A stretch of DNA of 64,000 nucleotides from Pelobates cultripes (taxonomy: Eukaryota > Chordata > Amphibia > Anura > Pelobatidae): the NCBI GenBank assembly GCA_933207985.1, contig OW240913.1, positions 276,908,488-276,972,487 of the forward strand, given 5' to 3'. Under the pieces are notes generated by a model. That model was not told the origin of the DNA and made no database searches. It was given only the letters and a program-made list of their open reading frames with translations. This document shows, piece by piece, positions 1 to 10,744 of the stretch (positions are counted from its first letter, which is position 1; each line of letters begins with the position of its first letter). The translations under genes were made by a program, and so were the position numbers.

Positions 1-139
1 TCACTTTAGGGCTGCATAAACAAAGTGATTTATCTCCTAAATGGCAGTTAATTGAGCATTGAGATTGCAGGGGCATAATCTAGACACAAAAAATTCTTAC
101 TTAAGCCAAAATTATTCTGTGACCATAGTGTCCCTTTAA
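1..139. mobile_element. T2-type MITE, right-hand fragment at window edge
   Basis: The block ends in GTGTCCCTTTAA (TTAA at 136-139), the terminal form of the T2/TTAA miniature elements known from Xenopus. Its interior (gctgcataaac followed by gtgattta and atggcag) resembles 54827-54958. The left end lies outside the window. Confidence 0.5.
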
Positions 140-692
140 CTACATCAGTGGGTAGAAAAAACAGTTTGTCATACCCAAAGACAACATTCGGTTAAAAAAA
201 GATTTTTGTGAACTAAAATTTAGTATTGTAGAAATGTATTGGAAATAAAAATTTTATAAAATAAAAACATAATCAATGCCTGCCCGAGCCCATTCATAGA
301 AAAGGTTCAGGGGCTCAGAGACATCTTTGTTTGCATCATTGTCCCTGGACCGTGTCTAGGATGCAGCATGTGACAAGAAACAGATGAGTTGTGTCGAGTG
401 CTGTGATGTTCAGGCATGCCAAAAATCTGCTTGGAATCACAAATGATCGCATATTGTTTTACCATATCATAACAATTTGTAAAATAAATTATACTTGTAA
501 TAAAAGTGCAATCAAAAGGTGCTTATGACCTATGTCAAACTCATGCAACACAAGCCAAAGTGATAAACCAAATTCAGTAGAGGAGTTGATAGATTTAGAT
601 TTACTTGACCATACTTCAGGGAGTAAATTCCATGGTCTTTAGGAAGTGTTGTGAACAATAGGGCAGAACATTTTATTTTTACTCAACCTTAC
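140..692. other. AT-rich interval, no gene recognised
   Basis: No open frame with recognisable similarity, no RNA gene and no clear repeat boundary were seen. Confidence 0.5.
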
Positions 693-1529
693 TGGGCCCA
701 ATTAGCCATTTTCCCTATCCAGTGTCATGTGACTCATTAGTGTCACAAGGTCTCAGGTGTGAATGGGCAGGGGAGCAGGTGTGTTACATTTGATGTTATC
801 GCTCTCACACTCTCATACTGGTCACTGGAAGTTCAACATGGCACATCATGGCAAACAACTCTCTGAGGATTTGAAAAAAAGAATTGTTGCTCTACATAAA
901 AATGGGCTAGGCTATAAGAAGATTACCAAGACCCTGAAACTGAGGTGCAGCACGGTGGGCAAGACTATACAGTGGTTTCAAAGGACAGGTTCCACTCAGA
1001 ACAGGCCTCTGCCATGGTCTACCAAAGCGTCATATCTAGAGGTTGTCTTTGGGAAATAGATGTATGAGTGCTGCCAGCATTGCTGCAGAGGTTGAAGGGG
1101 TGGGGGGTCAGCCCGTCAGTGCTCAGACCATACGCTGCACCTGTGGGTCATCCTCAAATGGAAGTTGGGGGAGCACAAGGTCTCCAACATCCACCAGCTC
1201 CGTGATGTCATCATGGAGGAGTGGAAGAGGACTCCAGTGGCAACCTGTGAACCTCTGGTAAACTCAATGCCCATGTGGGTTAAGGCAGTGCTGGAAAATA
1301 ATGGTGGCCACACAAAATATTGACACTTTGGGCCCACTTTGGACATTTCCACTTAGGGGTGTACTCACTTTTGTTGCCAACGGTTTAGACATTAATGGCA
1401 ATTACAGGCTATACACTTACTACTTTACATTGTAGCAGAGTGTCATTTCTTCAGTGTTGTCACATGAAAAGATATAATAAAATATTTTCAAAAATGTGGG
1501 GGGTGTACTGACTTTTGTGAGACACTGTA
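693..1529 (+). mobile_element. Tc1-like DNA transposon, internally deleted
   Basis: Typical Tc1-like organisation: a 5' leader, the start of a transposase frame, then the extreme end of the transposase and a 3' leader ending in a terminal repeat (about 1498-1529, ending in CACTGTA next to TA). The left terminal repeat is not visible, so the element is truncated or eroded there. The central catalytic part is missing, joined near 1140. It cannot encode a transposase; only its right terminal repeat looks complete. Confidence 0.85.
838..1320 (+). pseudogene. Tc1-like transposase remnant
   Basis: The start at 838 opens with MAHHGKQLSEDLKKRIVALH, the paired-like helix-turn-helix DNA-binding region of Tc1 transposases (residues 1-60), which would bind the terminal repeats. 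A frameshift around 1020-1045 moves the frame to a segment reading SAASIAAEVEG (from about 1070). After about 1140 the sequence jumps to a C-terminal segment (HQLRDVIMEEW, then VNSMPMWVKAVLENNGGHTKY split over the region). The DDE catalytic core, normally about 200 residues of a roughly 340-residue protein, is absent. This is a dead copy. Confidence 0.82.
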
Positions 1530-1934
1530 TATATCAATTATTACTCTTTTTTGTTTTTATTACTCCTATTTTTCCCATTATTGGTTACTTTTATTTATAT
1601 TATGTATTGTTCTTTTTATTGAGGGGGAGGGGGTTTGGGTTCTGTAATTTTAAATGGCAGTACAATATTCCACCATTATACATAGATGTATTTATGTATA
1701 TTCTGTAGTGCAGATCAAAACAGGAAAATATGAAAATGTCTCTTTTAAAGCTCAGCTTATATATATCGTGACAGAGTAATGTTTTTATGAACTTGCATAC
1801 AAACAGAAATCTGTCGTTTCATTTGTTTGGTAATATATGTAAAAAAACAGTATGTTACTTTTAAAATAGCACTTCTAAATTTTTGTTTTAGTAATTTTAG
1901 TAATTTAGTAACTGTTTTTACAAAACCACTGTTT
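1530..1934. other. AT-rich interval, no gene
   Basis: Only low-complexity T-rich sequence and short chance frames were seen. Confidence 0.5.
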
Positions 1935-3050
1935 TGCAAGCTTCTTAGGCTCCACACAGCTGATCTGAGAGCGGGGTTAGCTTCCAGACTCAACCGACAA
2001 GCTGAACAGCAACTGGCGATATATCGGAAGCTGGCTCACCCCACTGTAACTAATGCGGCCTAGTGCACATCGGGCGGGAGAGGCAGTCGCTCTCCTGACT
2101 TGGAGGCGCTCAGAAGCAACCCTCACGCAAGTGCCCCGATACCCCCCCAGGACCAGTGCGGGTGATCCTGGCCCACAACTGATGGGCTTCTGGGCCAAAA
2201 CATGACTAGGGGACTGCACGGTACAAGCATTGAGAAGACCACGTGTCTCCCTACTCTCAAAGCCGCAAATCTTGATTTTGAGGCCCGGCTCAACACCCTC
2301 CTTGAAGATTTCTGGAGGCGTCTGGAGAGCAGGGCTAGGGGGCGATAGACGAGCAATGCCCCTTGTGGGCTTCGATCCCAGCCATGCCGGAGACTCCCAC
2401 CCTGCCTGCAGAGAAAGAGCATGGTGCCAAAACCTTGGTGCCCCCGAACATGGCAGAGAGGACCAGGCCGGCATAGCATTAGAAAAGCTAAGCACTACTT
2501 ACCAACAGATCCGCTCCAGAAGGGCCTTATCTTGCCTCCTCTCAAGGGACTATCTTGCTGCAGAGACCCTTGGGGCCACAACTGGGCTCATCTCTACACA
2601 TCTCCGTGACACTCCATCGACCTCTGTTTGGGCCGTTCCACCCTAAGAATAAGCGGAGAACCCCACTTCCTGTGCTACGGATGCCAAGGAAATATGGCTC
2701 AACACAGCACCAAGGGCCCAAGAACTCAAAAGCAAAACCTGCAGCCAATTTGGGCCTAGTCAGCATGAGGAGAACAGGGACTTTGAATCGTTCAAAATGG
2801 TGCATACCGCACTGGAGACCAATGGGGAAACAAGCGCACAAGTCCTCCATCAGGACACTCACACAAAACCTTCCTCCCTGTGGCACTCCCCAGTGATCAT
2901 CAAACACCCCCGAGTAGGGGGGTCGGCTGACACTGAACTCCCTCCCTGGGGCACATGGCCAGCTCTTTACAAAGCTACCTACACCACTCACCATATTTAG
3001 CCAAGTTTTGCCCTCACATGCTGATGACCAGAAAAATGTCATTCCTGCAG
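1935..3050. mobile_element. GC-rich insert, possible LINE 5' region
   Basis: Base composition rises sharply relative to both flanks, with several overlapping chance frames of 60-170 codons on both strands. The plus strand reads LDFEARLNTLLEDFWRRLES near 2270-2330, which could be a decayed coding piece. The texture resembles the GC-rich 5' portions of frog L1-type LINEs, but I found no decisive motif and no flanking duplication. Function unknown. Confidence 0.35.
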
Positions 3051-3593
3051 TGAAGTCATGAGATTGAGAGTCAGGTTGTAGTGGTTTTTCTTTTCACGTA
3101 ATTTACACCCGTTTGCAACATCTCCTATGTGACAGTTACTCTGATTATGCCTAATCTAGCTTGTTTTCTTTACTGCACATAGCAATCTAATATAAACTAC
3201 TTGGTGGTACATTCAATTGTTTCTAAGCTACCCAGTGCATGTACTTAACCCCTTCAGGACGGAGTCAATAGTGCACGTTCTGATCAAAACAAAACGTAAA
3301 CAAAAACTGGAATTTGCGCTATATGTCTGTTCAACTGTAATTCACCGCTGTCACATTAAGTGCACCCACACTTATTATATATCAATTTGTTCAGGAGAAA
3401 CAGGGCTTTAATTTATCATTAACTATTCATATATGGAACATAATTTATTATGAATAAAATTTAATAAAATGTGAGAAAATAAGATTTTTTTTTAAATTTG
3501 CATTTCCGTCTGACATTTTAGCTGTGAATGTCATAATACTGTTGGGTTTTACTGCACAAAAAAGGTACCTATTTGTAATCAGCGATGTCTTAC

Positions 3594-4152
3594 GAGTACA
3601 ACAGTACCCCCATTAACAGGTTTTATGGTGTTTTGGAAAGTTACAGGGTCAAATATAGAACGTTCCATTTTCAAATTGAAATTTGCCAGATTAGTAATGT
3701 TACCTTTGAGACGGTGTGGTAGCCCAGGAATCAGAATTATCCCCATAATGGCATACCGTTTGAAAAAGTAGACAACCTAAGGTATTGAAAGTGGGGTATG
3801 TTTAGTCTTTTTTAGTAGCCACTTAGTCACAAACACTGGCCAAAGTTAGCGCTCATATTTGTTTTTGTGTGAAAAAAGCAAAAAACTAATATTTGTCCAG
3901 TGTTTGTGACTAAGTGGCTACTAAGAAAGACTGGACATACCCCACTTGCAATACCTTGGGTTGTCTACGTTCGCAAATGGTATGCCATCATGGGGGTAAT
4001 TCTCATTCCTGGGCTACCATACACCCTCAAAGGCAACATAACCAATCTGGCAAATTTCAATGTCAAAAAAATGAAATGCAAGCCTTATATGTGACTCTCT
4101 AACTTTCCAAAACACCATAAAACCTGTACTTGGGGGGTACTGTTATTCTCGA
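3594..4152. repeat. Large imperfect inverted repeat
   Basis: The left arm (3594-3860) reads again as its reverse complement at 3895-4152. Landmarks are CAGTACCCCC and TTTTATGGTGTTTTGGAAAG on the left, and TAGTAGCCACTTAGTCACAA at 3813-3832 against its complement at 3904-3923. The spacer is only about 35 bp, so the strand could fold into a long hairpin. Confidence 0.75.
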
Positions 4153-4559
4153 GAGACTTCACTAAACACAAATATTAGTGTTTTAAAACAGTAAAACATA
4201 TTACAACAATAATATTGTCCATAAAAGTGCCATTTGTTTGTAAAAAATGCAAAAAACATCGCTTTTACTTAAAATATCATCGTTGTAATAAAATTTACCA
4301 GTTTGAAACATTAATATTTGAGTTCAGCGAAGTCTCCTGAGTAAAACAGTACCCCCTATGTATAGGTTTTATGGTGTCTTGGAGAGTTACAGCGTCAAAT
4401 ATAGTGCTTGTGAATTAAATTCTCTGCACTTTCTCCCTGTGTTGTCAGGCATGTCAATCAAATTTTAATTAATCAAATCACATAATTATGTTAAAAGATT
4501 ACTTAAATATACATGTAGAATTTTAATATATATGCATTTATAGGTACTTAAATTCTACG

Positions 4560-4821
4560 TTTATACTAATGTAATCTTTTATGTAATTATATATATTTAT
4601 CTATATATATATATATATATATAGTTGCGGTTATTTGTATTTTATATATAGATAGATATATATAGAAGGTCATTCTAAGTGTATTTTCTTACCAATATAT
4701 ATATATTAATAACAAAATACAGTTAGAATGAAATTACATATGAATATAGAATTTATAGTAAAATTTGTTTCAATATTTTATTTATTTTATTATTTTATTT
4801 ATTTATTATTGTAATTATACG

Positions 4822-4860
<39 letters not shown>

Positions 4861-5070
4861 TATATGTGTATATATCTATTATATATAATATATATACATA
4901 TATATATGTAACGTCATTCTAAGTGTATTTTAATACTAATATATGTACTTATATTAATATTAAAATACATTACGTATGACGTTACATATATATATGTATA
5001 TATATTATATATAATATATATATCTATATATATAAATATATTATATATATAAATATATTTATTTTATTTT
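4560..5070. repeat. AT microsatellite and AT-rich palindromes
   Basis: Runs of (TA)n alternate with short inverted repeats; the clearest places TGTAACGTCATTCTAAGTG (from about 4908) against its diverged complement ending in GTTACATATATA near 4995. Confidence 0.7.
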
Positions 5071-5168
5071 ATAACATATCTAATTTTTTTTTTTAATTTC
5101 CCACCAGTAGGGGGGCTGTCTGACATTTCAGACAGTCCCCCTGCTGGCAGATCCACTTCCAGCTATAT

Positions 5169-5209
5169 GGGGCCATGTGATCGCTCTTTGAGAGCGATCA
5201 CATGGCCCC
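5169..5209. repeat. Perfect 19-bp hairpin
   Basis: GGGGCCATGTGATCGCTCT (5169-5187) is followed after TTG by its exact complement (5191-5209). It lies near the right end of the TTAA element. Confidence 0.8.
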
Positions 5210-5401
5210 CGGGGGCTTCTTTTGCCAGGGGAGGGCTGCCTGGGCCGTGAGGCAGTCCTCCCGAAGCGGAGCGCCGGGTATGTAAGTATCCTGGGTGCTC
5301 CAGGGCTCAAAGCCGTTACGGCGTTCTATGCCGCCGCAACGGCTTTAAAGCCCAATTAAAGCGGGACGGCATAGAACGCCATAACGGCGTTAAGGGGTTA
5401 A

Positions 5402-5855
5402 ACTGGTTCCTTTATTTCTTATTTTCATGCCTCTATCAACATGCCTAGGATTTTGTATAGCCTAGATTCATACTGCAGTTATAAATCTGTGTTTCTTTAG
5501 ATTTTTTTTTTCCTGATATGTCATATATTTAGATAAAAGGTCGGCATAATTTAATGAGATACTTTTCAAACTGCAACTGTAGCTTTATTTAACTGAACAT
5601 GTTTCTAAATAAGTGCTGTTTGACTTTAAGAATAGTCTTCTCTGGTACGGCATTCTGATTGTTTCCATGGCATTGTTAAAGACTACTATAGAAAATGGCA
5701 GCATTCTAAAGATAAATTAAAGATTTATCAATAAGAAAACTATATTTTGGTCAGATAATAATTTAACTGAAAATAGAAACTATTTCAAGAGTGCCAAGTT
5801 ACAATACTTTCCCATCTATTTTACAATATAACCTGTTAATATTACCTTTATTAAA
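5402..5855. other. AT-rich interval, no gene
   Basis: No motif, frame or repeat boundary was recognised. Confidence 0.5.
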
Positions 5856-6407
5856 CTATAATAATTATTATTATGTTATTATGTTCTTATTTATATAGCG
5901 CAAACAAATCCTCTGCGTTTTACAGTGGATGGACGAACAAACATGTAGTTGTAACCAGACAAGTTGGACACATAGGAACAGAGGGGTTGAGGGCCCTGCT
6001 CAACGAGCTTACATGATAGAGGGAGTGGGGTAAAGTGACACAAAAGGTCAGGATAGTATTAGACTAATGACAGTAGCAAGAGAGGAATCAGTCGGGAGCT
6101 ATTGACAGTTTAATGGATACGCTTTTATGAAGAAGTGGGTTTTTAATGATTTTTTGAAGGAGTGGAGTACTGGGTGAGCATCTAACAGAGGAGGGAAGTG
6201 AGTTGCACAGGAACGGTGCAGCCCTCAAAAAGTCTTGAAGGTGAGCATCAGAGGTGGGCATACTGACAGAAGATAGACGTAAGTCTTCAGCAGAGCGTAA
6301 GGGCCTAGACGGGACATACTTGTGTATTAGGGAGGATAGATAGGTGGGAGCAGCATTATGTAGAGATTCGAAAGATAGAACCAGAATTTTAAATTGAGCT
6401 CTATATC

Positions 6408-7127
6408 TTACAGGAAGCCAATGTAGGAACTGACAAAAGGGTGAGGCGTATCAGTGTGGGCAGACAGGAAGATGAGCCTTGCCGCCGCATTCATTATGGA
6501 CTGTAATGGTGCAAGCTGGGAGCACGTAAGACCACTGAGAAGTGGATTACAGTAGTCAAGGTGAGAAAGGACAGTGGAACGGACCAGTACCTTAGTCGCA
6601 TCTGGCATTAAGTAGGGCTGGATGTGCGCAATATTTTTGAGATGGAAGCGGCAGGATTTGGCGATAGACTGAACATGAGGCATGAAGGAGAGGTTGGAAT
6701 CAAAGAGAAAACCTGGGCAGCAAGCCTGCATGGTGGAGCTGATGTTAGCACCGTTGACTTGGAGGGAGACAGACACATGAGTAGCAACACTTGAGGGAGG
6801 AAAGACCAGAATTTCAGTTTTGGTCAAGTTGAGTTTAAGGAAGTGGGCAGTCATCCAGTTAGAAATAGCCGAGAGGCAGTTAGAGACACTAGTCAAGAGG
6901 GACCAGGAGAGATCAGGAGAGGACAGATAGATTTGCGTGTCATCTGCATAGAAATGATATTGGAAGCCAAAGGAGCTACTGTGTTTACCAAGGGAGGCAG
7001 TATAGATGGAGAACAGTAGGGGACCAAGGACTGAACTGTGGGGGACACCAACAGAGAGGATTTGGGGAGAAGAAGCAGAGCCAGAGAAAGAAACACTGAA
7101 AGACGCTGGGAGAGGTAGGAGGAGCAC
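6408..7127 (-). pseudogene. L2 reverse transcriptase, catalytic half and thumb
   Basis: The longest open piece of this LINE (239 codons). It contains [16 protein letters not shown] (normally [13 protein letters not shown]), then [10 protein letters not shown] with both catalytic aspartates intact, then [14 protein letters not shown] and the thumb signature [13 protein letters not shown] followed by [10 protein letters not shown]. The GVPQG box is degraded to GVPHS. The frame is cut off from the upstream RT half by a frameshift near 7130. Confidence 0.85.
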
Positions 7128-7735
7128 CAGGCGAGAGCAATATCATGTACACCAAAAAGCCTCAGAAAGGTCAAGGAGAATTAGGATAGAGTAGTGACCA
7201 TTTTGCAGTAGATCATTGGATACTTTGGTTAGTGCCGTTTCCACAGAGCGCTTAGCGTGGAAATCAGACTGAAGTGGGTCTAGTAGAGAGTTGGACTCGG
7301 GGGAAGTCTGTCAATCTTGCATACACAACTCTTTCAAGGATGCAAAAGGCAGTAGCGAGATAGGACGGTAGTTAAATGGGGAGTCAGGGTCAAGATTGGG
7401 CTTCTTTAGAATTGGAGTTATAGTTGCATGTTGGAAGGGCGATTGAAATATGCCAGAGGAGAGGGAGAGATTGAGAATTTTAGTGAGAGGTAGAGAAAGA
7501 GAAGAAGACAGAGTACAGATGAGATGCGAGGGAATTGGATCTAGGGAGCAGGTTGTGGGGCGGGAGGACTGGAGCAGAGAAGAAACCTCTTCCGCTGTAG
7601 CAGGTACGAATGAACAGCAGAGGGAGTGAGGTTAGGGGAAGTATTGTAAGGGGAAGAAGAAAGATGAAAGATCTCTTCCCTGATTGTAGAGATCTTGTCA
7701 GTGAAATGAGTTGCAAAGGCTGAGGTGGTCAAGTT
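7128..7735 (-). pseudogene. L2 reverse transcriptase, N-terminal half (broken)
   Basis: The minus strand around 7460-7360 reads QHATITPILKKPNLDP then FNYRPISLLPF, the fingers region of L2-type RT. A segment at 7732-7541 (ATHFTDKISTIREEI) is the linker upstream of RT. Frame changes and stops separate the pieces. Confidence 0.75.
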
Positions 7736-7921
7736 AGTAGATGGAGGAAGAACAATAGGGCGAAGAAGCGAATGAAATGTGTGAAATAGTTATTTGGGTA
7801 TGCGGGAGAGTGTGGTTATGAGAGTATTGAAGTAATTTACTTTTGCAGAGGAAAAGGCCAAGTTGTATGAGCGCAGCATAAATTTATAATAGAGAAAATC
7901 AGATGCACAGTAAGACTTTCT

Positions 7922-8562
7922 TCAACAGCGTTCAGCAGTTCTGGAGCATTTTTGGAGATATCGAGTCAGCTTGGTGTGCCAAGGTTGTTGTAGGGGGCAC
8001 TTGCTGCGTTTAAATGTAGGAGGTGCCATGATTTCTAGTTGAGAGGAGAGGAGGGAATTGTAGAAGGAGCTTGCAGAGCTAGGACAGATGAGGTTTGAGA
8101 TAGGTAAAAGGAGAGTTTGTAGATTAGTGGAGAAAAGCTCTAGGTCAAAACATTGGAGATTTCTGTGAGACTGATGTTCAGACGGTGGTGTCAATTGGGT
8201 CCTAGGTATGCCGATGTCAAAAGTCAGCAGATGGTGGTCAAATAGAGGGAAATGGAATATTGGAGAGATTAGAGGCGGTACAGAGATTGGTGAAGACAAG
8301 ATCAATAGTGTTTCCCGCTGTATGAGTAGGAGGTTACAGAGAGCAAACGAGAGGCATCAATGCAGTTGGGGTTGTTGATTGGCATATTGAAATCCCCAAG
8401 TATAATGGAAGGAGTGCTAGATGAGAGGAAGTGGGGAAGCCAGGAAGAATAGCCTAGGATGAACGGGGGGCGGTGGTAGATGACAGCAATTCTTAAAAGA
8501 GTGCGTTTAAATAAGCGAACAGTGTGAACTTCAAAAGAAGAATAAAACAAAAAAATAATCAA
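7922..8562 (-). pseudogene. L2 APE-type endonuclease remnant
   Basis: Two frames meet at about 8303. The upstream frame (8562-8302) contains SIILGDFNMPINNP, the GDFN box of APE-like endonucleases. The downstream frame (8305-7922) contains FDHHLLTFD, the degenerate SDHHLL box (S replaced by F). The nuclease N-terminus is missing. In an active LINE this domain nicks the target to prime reverse transcription. Confidence 0.78.
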
Positions 8563-8563
8563 T

Positions 8564-9112
8564 CTTTATTCTCAAAAACACAAAAAAAATAGTAAAAATT
8601 ACAATAATAACATGAATTCTTCCTAAAATTAGTTAGTAGACAAGCACTGTAAATTTAATAGCTAAGCATACCTAATTAAATATATTTCAATAAAAGTAAT
8701 ATTTGTTCTGCTTATCTCTTGTACTTAAACAACTAACAAAATACCTCTCTTATCCTAACTTACATAGCCAATACCATTAATGATATAAGCATTGTGATGA
8801 ATATAATCAATTTTATCCCTAATGCTTTCCAAAATATTGACTTTTTGCTTAGATCAGATGCAGCGAATTGCCTTTAAAAATTAAGTATAAAATATATGAT
8901 AGAACCTCATTCTCATAATAAGTAAATTTAAAAAATGAATTATTTAAAACTTTATGCAATATATCTACAAACACAAAGAAGAATAGACACACGCAAAAAA
9001 TATTTGAATATTACAGCATTTTCCATTATAACCATACTGAATTCTTAACTAACTGTACCCTACTAAGGAAATCTTGCAGAAATAAAATGCCATAAATCTT
9101 CTTTGTCTAGTA
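8564..9112. other. AT-rich interval, no gene
   Basis: Very AT-rich (A-runs and TA-rich sequence) with no motif recognised. Confidence 0.5.
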
Positions 9113-9422
9113 TATATACACTGATCAGCATCTGAAAAGTGAAGTGAATAGCATTGATTATACTGTTACAATGTCACCTGCCATGTGGTGGAATTTATTA
9201 GGCAACAGTTCTTGAACGGTACTTGAATTTTAAGTGTTGAAAGTAGACAAATGGGCAAATGAAAAGATCTGAGTGACTTTGACAAGGGCCCAATAGTAAT
9301 GGCTAGACATTTGGGTCAGGGAAGGACTGTAACTCATATTGCTAAACAAGCTAAATATTGGCCCTGATACAAATGTGTGTATGGGACTGAATAGCTGCAA
9401 ACCAGTCATAGTGACCACAATG

Positions 9423-9950
9423 TAAAAACAAAAATATAAAAGAAGGGTTGCGCCAAGTAAAAAGAAATTAAATAAAAACCAGTCCAAATAGCGGTAAAAG
9501 TCCAACCTAAAAGTGTCCTCTCTGTCGTCCTTGGGTACAGGAACAAGGTCTTCAAGTATTGGATATAAAAGATAAAAGAGAGAACAACCGATAGTGCAAT
9601 ATGTATGGTTCAGGTGGAGTAAAATATAAGTAGCGAACTCACAATTTCTGAGAGCTTCTGTCCAGCTCTAGGGTAGTGCGCACACAGCGGTATAATCCCC
9701 GCTTATGGGATATGTGGTGAGTATCGATTCTTCAGAGGTATCCAGAGACTCAAAGAGAACAGAAACAATCCAGATAGTGCTCTTTGTATGGATATATAGT
9801 AGGTAAGAAATAAAAACGTACTTACAAGTACAGAGCAGGCCAACTGCTCTTTGGTGTCAGCGCTGGTGGAATAATCCCCACCTAGGATTTCTTTAGCTGC
9901 ACAGGAACTTGTAAGAGTTGATTGGCGCTGTCTCTTCCTCTTGTCTATTT
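9423..9950. mobile_element. Penelope-like pLTR fragment inserted in a Tc1 copy
   Basis: The segment is flanked by a 15-bp duplication ATAGTGACCACAATG (9408-9422 and 9951-9965), so it inserted by a retrotransposition-like mechanism. Its blocks GGTATAATCCCCGCT and GGTGGAATAATCCCCACC followed by TAGGATTTCTT are shared with the Penelope-like element at 42999-45675. It contains no coding sequence. A short stem CCTTG/CAAGG on the minus strand near 9530-9555, flanked by GAAGA and ACGACAG, may be a decayed hammerhead-like core. Confidence 0.75.
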
Positions 9951-9965
9951 ATAGTGACCACAATG

Positions 9966-10580
9966 ACCGCTGCCCACCACCAAAAGCACCTTCAATAAGG
10001 ATGTGAGTGCCAGAACTGGTAATGGAGTAATGAAGAAGGTTGCCTGATCTGATATATCACATTTTCTTTTAAATCAGGTGGATGGCTGGGTGCATGTGCA
10101 TTGTTTACCTGTGGAAGAGATGGCAGCAGGATATACTATGGGAAGAAGGCAGGCTGATAGAGGCAGTCGTATTCTCTGGGCAATGTTCTGCTTGGAAACC
10201 TTGGTTCCTGGCTTTCAAGTGTATGCTACTTTGAGATGAACCAACTACCTAGATATTGTTGCAGACCATGTACACCACTTCATGGCAATGGTGTTCCCTA
10301 AAGTCATTGGCCTCTTTCAGCGGGTTAATGCACCTTGCCACAATGTAAAGTTTCTCAGTAATGATGTGAGGAACATGACAAAGAGCTCAAGATGTTGTCT
10401 TGGCCTACATATTACCTAGATCTCAATCCAGTTGAGCATCTGTGTGATGTCATTGAACAAGAAATCCAATCCATGAAGCCCCCACCTTGCAACTTGCAAG
10501 ACTTAAAGAATCTGCTATTATGCCTGATATTGGTGCCAGCTACCACAGGACATGTTCATAGGCCTTGACGCATAATTGCT
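9966..10580 (+). pseudogene. Tc1-like transposase, catalytic half (mutated)
   Basis: Translation in shifting frames follows the DDE transposase of Tc1: an LHVDGWVHVHCLP-like segment, then FQRVNAPCHN, then LDLNPVEHLCDVIEQEIQS. The family normally has QQDNAPCH, so the second catalytic aspartate is replaced by valine. The glutamate of NPVEHL is retained. Together with stops and the missing middle, this copy is inactive. Confidence 0.8.
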
Positions 10581-10744
10581 GTTTGGACAGCACAAGGGAG
10601 ACATAACTGATTAAAGGCAGGTTGTTTTAATGTTGTGGCTGATGGGTGTATATCACAATGCATTTTCAAATGATAATAGTTACAGAAAAAGACCTGTATG
10701 TCATTTTTTCATGCAACAAAAAAAAAGGAAAAATATAATTTTAA

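Larger units (their letters stand above)
3245..5401. mobile_element. TTAA-flanked non-autonomous DNA transposon with foldback core
   Basis: The element is bounded by TTAA (3245-3248 and 5398-5401) with inverted ends TTAACCCCTT and AAGGGGTTAA. TTAA duplications are the signature of piggyBac and Kolobok transposons; I cannot choose between them. It holds no transposase. The interior has a large palindrome (3594-4152), an AT-rich palindromic stretch (4560-5070) and GC-rich hairpins near the right end, including GGCGTTCTATGCC at 5319-5331 against its complement at 5368-5380. The element at 35993-38687 has the same ends and related internal blocks. Confidence 0.7.
5856..8563 (-). mobile_element. 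L2-type LINE, decayed copy
   Basis: Read on the minus strand, the element runs from an APE-type endonuclease remnant (8562 to about 7920), through reverse transcriptase motifs (7735 to 6408), to a 3' tail of ATT/AAT triplets (5856-5890) preceded by the TATATAGCGC motif common in frog and fish L2 tails. The RT reads [11 protein letters not shown] and NYRPISLLPF, as in the L2 branch of the CR1/Jockey group. Many frameshifts and stops break it. The 5' end is missing beyond 8563. Confidence 0.82.
9113..10652 (+). mobile_element. Tc1-like DNA transposon remnant, interrupted
   Basis: The left end (TATATACACTGATCAGC from about 9113) and the right end (GTTTTAATGTTGTGGCTGAT then GGGTGTATA, 10625-10652) match the terminal style of a widespread fish and frog Tc1-like family. 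The left end has lost about 15 bp of the inverted repeat. The transposase start is visible near 9261 (DLSDFDKGPIVMARHLGQG) and its catalytic half at 9966-10580. The middle is deleted, and a 528-bp Penelope-like fragment is inserted at 9423. Confidence 0.82.
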
